NCBI RefSeq assembly: GCF_001544875.2
Contig: NZ_FCOA02000005.1
Coordinates: forward strand, 186,001-250,000
DNA: 64,000 nucleotides
Origin: Caballeronia hypogeia
Lineage (GTDB): Bacteria; Pseudomonadota; Gammaproteobacteria; Burkholderiales; Burkholderiaceae
Direction: 5' to 3'
Below, piece after piece: positions 62,012 to 64,000 of this stretch (its first letter is position 1; every line of letters begins with the position of its first letter). The notes under the pieces were generated by a model, which did no database searches, was not told the origin of the DNA, and saw nothing but the letters and a program-made list of their open reading frames with translations. Both the position numbers and the translations under genes were made by a program.

Positions 62012-62758
62012 ATGCTACTGATGGACAAGCTGGCGGTCGTGACCGGCGGGAGCAGTGGCATAGGCTTCGCCGCCGCGGAACGATTCACGTCCGAGGGCGC
62101 GCGCGTGGTGATCAGCGGGCGCAATGCCGAAAAGCTCGAACATGCCGCACAGAAGCTCGGCGCCAATGCATTGCCCGTGATCGCCGATGCGTCGAGCGCC
62201 GCGGACATGCATCGACTGTATGAGACCGCGGTCGGCCATTTTCAGTGCAACGTCGATGTCGTGGTCGCCAACGCCGGGATTTCCCGGCAAACGCCGGTGC
62301 GCGATACGCCGCTCGAACAATTCTCCGAGGTGCTCGCGATCAACGTAGGCGGGGTATACGCAACGGTGCGCGAGGCGCTGCCGTTTCTCGCAAGACCTGC
62401 ATCGATCGTTCTGGTGGCTTCGCTCGCCGCCAGTCAGGGGACGAAGCATTTCTCCGCGTACTGTGCGTCGAAGGCGGCGGTCGTTTCGCTCGCAAAGAGC
62501 TTCGCGGCCGAGTTCGTCGATCTCGATATCCGCGTCAACAGCATTTCCCCGGGCGTCGCGAATACGCCAATCTTCGATTCATTGGGCATGTCGGAGGCGC
62601 AACTGCTCGAATGGGCCAGGGTCATTCCGATGAAGCGGCCAGCCGATCCGGTCGAGATCGCGACGGCGATTCTGTTTCTTGCCTCGGAGGCGTCGCGCTA
62701 CATGACCGGCGCCGATCTAGCGGTCGACGGCGGCATGTCGGGCATCAGTCCTTTTTGA
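62012..62758 (+). CDS. SDR family oxidoreductase
   Basis: The 248-residue protein has the cofactor motif TGGSSGIG (residues about 12-19), NAG, YCASK with the catalytic Tyr/Lys, and ISPGVANTPIF. It closes with YMTGADLAVDGGMSG, the usual classical-SDR end. It reduces a carbonyl or oxidises an alcohol with NAD(P). GAGG lies 4 bases before ATG 62012; ATG 62021 is an alternative. It is translationally close to the cupin gene and upstream of an MFS carrier, suggesting a small catabolic unit. Confidence 0.88.
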   Translation: MLLMDKLAVVTGGSSGIGFAAAERFTSEGARVVISGRNAEKLEHAAQKLGANALPVIADASSAADMHRLYETAVGHFQCNVDVVVANAGISRQTPVRDTPLEQFSEVLAINVGGVYATVREALPFLARPASIVLVASLAASQGTKHFSAYCASKAAVVSLAKSFAAEFVDLDIRVNSISPGVANTPIFDSLGMSEAQLLEWARVIPMKRPADPVEIATAILFLASEASRYMTGADLAVDGGMSGISPF

Positions 62759-62917
62759 ACATTCCCTGCGAGCGATAACCTCAGGGAATCGCGCCATAAG
62801 CGAATTTCAATAGACGGCTATCACGGTTTTCTCCAGACTCTGCAGCGACGGACTCGGGTTCCCGGTCCGCCCTCGACAAGAGCGCGCTCACGCGCAAAAA
62901 AGGAGGAGACACAAGCC

Positions 62918-64000
62918 ATGCCGCATCGCCCAAGAGTTACCCGGTCGGTTCTCGCGCTCATGTGCGCGATGTCGTTCATCATGTACCTCGATCGCGTCAA
63001 TCTTTCCGCCGCCGCGGGACTGATTCGCGACGACCTGCATCTTTCCAATACCGATGTCGGCTTCGTGTTCGGCGCCTTCGCCTACACGTATGCGATCTGC
63101 CAGGTGATCGGCGGATGGTTCAGCGATCGCGTCGGCGCGAAGACCACGCTCGTGCTGTGCGCGACGATCTGGATCATCGCGACGGTCGCGACCGGCTTCG
63201 CGGGCGGCGTGGCGTCGCTGTTCTGCGCGCGCATGCTGCTCGGCATCGGCGAAGGCGCCGCATTGCCCGCGCAGGCGCGCGCGCTCGTCAACTGGTATCC
63301 GGCGAGCAAGCGCGGCTTCGTGCAAGGGCTCACGCATTCGTTTTCGCGTCTCGGCAACGCCCTCACGCCGCCGCTGATCGCGATCCTCGTGGCGGTTGCT
63401 TCGTGGCGCGCGTCGTTCCTGCTGGTCGGCGCGCTCACCGCCGTCTGGCTCGTGTTTTACGCCTGGTACTTCAGGGACGACCCGCGCAAGCATCCGCATA
63501 TCACGGCGGAGGAAGTGGCCGAATTGCCGCCTGAAACGACGGCCTCGGCAAAGAAGACGCGCGAGCCGACGCCGTGGGGCCGCCTCATCCGGCGCATCGG
63601 TCCGACCATGATGGTCTACTTCTGCTACGGCTGGACCGGCTGGCTGTTCTTCACGTGGCTGCCCACGTTCTTCATGCACGGACGCGGCCTCGATCTCAAG
63701 AGCTCGGCGCTGTTCTCGGCGGGCGTGTTTCTTTCGGGCGTGGTGGGCAACACGGCGGGCGGCGTGCTGTCGGATCGCATTCTCAAGCGCACGGGCGACG
63801 TGGTCGCCGCGCGCCGCAACATGATCATCATCGCGTTTCTGGGCGCGCTGGTGTTTCTCGCCCCGGTGATGATCGTGCACTCGCTGCCCGTCATGGCCGC
63901 GTCGCTGAGCCTGTCGTTCTTCTTCCTCGAGATGACGATCGGGCCGATCTGGGCCGTGCCGATGGACATCACGCCGAAGCACGTGGGCATCGCGAGCGGA
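62918..64000 (+). CDS. MFS transporter, 3' partial (ACS-like)
   Basis: The frame starts at ATG 62918 after a very strong AGGAGGAG site (62901-62908) and stays open to the window end, giving 361 residues. It has about ten membrane segments so far, MSFIMYLDRVNLSAAAGLI at the first helix, GGWFSDRVGAKTTLV in loop 2-3 and LLGIGEGAALPAQARALVNWYP. These features match the anion:cation symporter family. It likely imports an organic acid used by the cupin/SDR unit. The missing C-terminus should add about two helices. Confidence 0.87.
   Translation, partial: MPHRPRVTRSVLALMCAMSFIMYLDRVNLSAAAGLIRDDLHLSNTDVGFVFGAFAYTYAICQVIGGWFSDRVGAKTTLVLCATIWIIATVATGFAGGVASLFCARMLLGIGEGAALPAQARALVNWYPASKRGFVQGLTHSFSRLGNALTPPLIAILVAVASWRASFLLVGALTAVWLVFYAWYFRDDPRKHPHITAEEVAELPPETTASAKKTREPTPWGRLIRRIGPTMMVYFCYGWTGWLFFTWLPTFFMHGRGLDLKSSALFSAGVFLSGVVGNTAGGVLSDRILKRTGDVVAARRNMIIIAFLGALVFLAPVMIVHSLPVMAASLSLSFFFLEMTIGPIWAVPMDITPKHVGIASG

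Overview
The window is GC-rich DNA from a Gram-negative betaproteobacterium. The most likely source is the Burkholderiaceae (Burkholderia, Paraburkholderia or Caballeronia). The inference rests on the trimeric porin ending in Phe, the WcbR/WcbT-type capsule genes, the YSC84-like and BON-domain periplasmic proteins, the many MFS carriers and the dispersed CCCTC...GAGGG hairpins. I see no tRNA, rRNA, CRISPR array, insertion sequence or phage gene.

Left arm (1-14.9 kb). A sugar-acid type operon comes first: two UxaA-family dehydratases (the first cut by the window edge and missing the conserved motifs), an RraA-like protein, an NTF2-like protein, a Dabb protein and an MFS carrier. A BON-domain protein, a DHA2 drug-efflux carrier, a NUDIX/CHAD divergent pair, a two-gene flavin split-barrel operon (one member with GAF and winged-helix-like parts), a flavin monooxygenase, a MaoC hydratase, and a SLATT membrane protein followed by a DUF2278 protein come next.

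Centre (14.9-48.2 kb). This is a group 2 (ABC-dependent) capsule locus, visibly richer in A+T than its flanks between about 15 and 34 kb. It encodes KpsC and KpsS (Kdo linker synthesis), the KpsE/KpsD/KpsM/KpsT export machine, several glycosyltransferases, a pyruvyl transferase, a secreted GH16 hydrolase, a split HAD/glycosyltransferase pair, an alpha-oxoamine synthase, a 2541-residue reducing polyketide synthase without a thioesterase, an SDR reductase, a KdsA copy, a GT-C-like membrane protein and a WecA-family phosphosugar transferase. The polyketide synthase, alpha-oxoamine synthase and SDR together have the enzyme order used to make sphinganine-like amino alcohols, so they may build a dedicated capsule lipid. 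This is the most interesting hypothesis in the window.

Right arm (48.5-64 kb). A minus-strand operon encodes a BKACE enzyme, an MFS carrier, an RBBP9-like hydrolase, an FrnE-like DsbA protein and a Rieske ferredoxin. Beyond it lie an unknown secreted protein, a porin, a second BON protein, a YSC84-like protein, an acyl-CoA dehydrogenase, an orphan amino-acid-type binding protein directly joined to an SLC13/ArsB-type permease, a cupin, an SDR and an MFS carrier cut by the right edge.

All functions are read from motifs and remembered family features. No database search was run.
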